Source: Micromonospora peucetia
GTDB lineage: Bacteria; Actinomycetota; Actinomycetes; Mycobacteriales; Micromonosporaceae
Assembly: GCF_900091625.1 (NCBI RefSeq)
Contig: NZ_FMIC01000002.1
Location: forward strand, 372,001-436,000
Length of the DNA stretch: 64,000 nucleotides
Direction: 5' to 3'
This document shows positions 63,084 to 64,000 of the stretch, piece after piece. The notes beneath the pieces are model-generated. The model saw nothing but the letters and a program-made list of their open reading frames with translations, had not been told where the DNA came from and did not search any database. Each line of letters opens with the position of its first letter. Within the stretch, counting starts at the first letter, position 1. The translations under genes and the position numbers were made by a program.

Positions 63084-63959
63084 ATGGGCGGCGGATGGCA
63101 ACGGGCGAAGCGGGTCACCAGTGCGGCGTTCCGCCCGCTGCGGGGCCGGGACCTGTCGCTGCACGCCGCCGCCATCACCTTCTACGGGGCGATCGCCGTG
63201 GTGCCGGTGGCCCTGCTGGCGATCTGGCTGACCTCGCTGCTGGCGGGAGCCGAACGGGTGCGCCGGCTCACCTCGTACGCCGTGCGCACGCTGCCGGACG
63301 CGATCGGCGCGCCCCACGCGGTGCAGGCGCTGGTCGAGGCCGGGGTGGGGTTGACCCCGCTGCTGGCGTTGGCGTCGCTGCTGCCGGCGTCGCTCTACGG
63401 CGAAGGGCTGCGCCGCGCCTTCGTCTCGGTCGCCGTGCCGCGCAGCGACGAGTCGCTGGTCGGCTGGCGGGGCCGGTTGCTGCTGCTCCCGCTGCTGGCC
63501 CCGGCCCCGGCCCTGCTGCTGTCGATCCTGCTCGCACTGCCGACGACCACCGGGCTGGTCCGGCAGGGCGGATGGCCCGGTGCGCTGGGGGTGGTGCTGT
63601 CGTTCCTGGCGGTCTGGCTGGTGCTCACCCCGGTGCTGCTCTGGGTGTTCCGGGTGGTCGGGCCGGCCTCGCCGGACTGGCTCTCCACGCTGGGCGTCGG
63701 GTCGTTCACCGCGGCCAACCTCTCCGGCTTCCTGCACGGCTTCGTGCTCTTCGCCTCGCTCCCGATCGACCTGGGCGTGCCGTTCGGGGGTATCGACGAG
63801 ATCGGCGCGGGGGTGGCGGTCCTGCTCTGGCTCTACCTCTTCCACGTGATCGTGCTGGCCGGTTACTCCGCCACCCTCGCCCTGTCCCGCTGGCGCACCA
63901 CCCGCTCCGGGGTCGCCGGCCCGGGCTCGTCGGACTCGCGGATGCCGAAGCGGCGGTAG
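63084..63959 (+). CDS. YihY/BrkB-family inner-membrane protein
   Basis: 291 residues from an ATG with GGGGAAAG upstream. YihY fold: LSLHAAAITFYGAIAVVPVALLA with the conserved A-A-x-x-F-Y-x-x-x-A/S, two further helix pairs (LTPLLALASLLPASLYGEGLRRAF; LLLLPLLAPAPALLLSIL), then LVLTPVLLWVFRVV and LWLYLFHVIVLAGYSATLAL. Once called ribonuclease BN by mistake; actual role unknown. Its 3' end overlaps the convergent MMPL tail by 97 nt. Confidence 0.9.
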   Translation: MGGGWQRAKRVTSAAFRPLRGRDLSLHAAAITFYGAIAVVPVALLAIWLTSLLAGAERVRRLTSYAVRTLPDAIGAPHAVQALVEAGVGLTPLLALASLLPASLYGEGLRRAFVSVAVPRSDESLVGWRGRLLLLPLLAPAPALLLSILLALPTTTGLVRQGGWPGALGVVLSFLAVWLVLTPVLLWVFRVVGPASPDWLSTLGVGSFTAANLSGFLHGFVLFASLPIDLGVPFGGIDEIGAGVAVLLWLYLFHVIVLAGYSATLALSRWRTTRSGVAGPGSSDSRMPKRR

Positions 63960-64000
63960 ACGCGGCCGAGCGGGCCGGGGGCCCACCAGTTCCAGTGGCC
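63863..64000 (-). CDS. MMPL/RND-type transporter, C-terminal fragment (cut by window edge)
   Basis: The last 45 codons of an ORF entering from beyond 64000. The peptide GHWNWWAPGPLGRVYRRFGI then RESDEPGPATPERVV ends at TAA (complement of 63863-63865). W-N-W-W-A-P-x-P-L-x-R-x-x-x-R-F-G is the usual end of MMPL exporters just after their last helix. It overlaps the convergent YihY gene by 97 nt. Supported by motif only. Confidence 0.55.
   Translation of the reverse strand, partial: GHWNWWAPGPLGRVYRRFGIRESDEPGPATPERVVRQRDRARVAE

Overview
The window is about 72% GC and nearly fully coding. Its conserved gene orders (rimP-nusA-rnpM-infB-rbfA-nrnA and dxr-rseP-ispG) and protein families are typical of actinomycetes. 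The family mix (DUF4439 ferritin-like protein, DUF574 methyltransferase, fused ABC exporter, very large secreted RHS protein) and the intergenic hairpins suggest Micromonospora or a close relative. The genus is an inference from gene content, not a phylogeny.

Layout. 1-10637 (minus strand): transcription/translation operon rimP, nusA, rnpM, infB, DUF503, rbfA, nrnA, then small membrane proteins, an EamA exporter and the first codons of a MATE transporter at the left edge. 10792-17109 (plus): Tat lipoprotein plus DUF4439 pair, a PadR-regulated ABC/FtsX exporter operon with a probable leaderless start, a deazaflavin-type reductase and a nucleotidyltransferase-like protein. 17123-18693: map and a VIT1/CCC1 transporter. 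18788-22842: a STAS protein facing a 1221-residue sensor kinase/phosphatase. 23233-26949: glutamine synthetase-like / aldehyde dehydrogenase / SDR operon, probably for amine or polyamine catabolism. 27456-30950: methyltransferase, GGDEF-EAL and DUF456 operon. 31203-32887: aldo/keto reductase and TetR regulator around a 22-bp palindrome. 32957-38618: thiolase, Xi-type glutathione transferase, DUF998, a dicarboxylate/amino-acid:cation symporter preceded by a 29-codon cysteine-containing leader ORF, and an Old Yellow Enzyme. 38734-47117: fused asymmetric ABC exporter and the dxr-rseP-ispG-GNAT operon.

47140-64000 is the accessory part: a Uma2 protein, a frame-disrupted TacT-like acetyltransferase, a 2592-residue secreted RHS polymorphic toxin with a ricin-type lectin segment, a HINT domain and an AT-rich exchangeable toxin tip plus immunity gene, a divergent DNRLRE/FG-GAP secreted protein, a secreted EEP nuclease, a GH43 pseudogene, a RimJ/L-like acetyltransferase, a YihY/BrkB membrane protein and the tail of an MMPL transporter.

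A recurring non-coding theme is a set of inverted repeats whose arms carry GATC at or near the outer end, mostly at gene ends; two share the core CGCGATCTTGCA and look like copies of one dispersed element. The strongest candidates for new biology are the leader peptide before the symporter, the toxin/immunity module, the all-in-one signalling protein, and the GATC-armed hairpin family.
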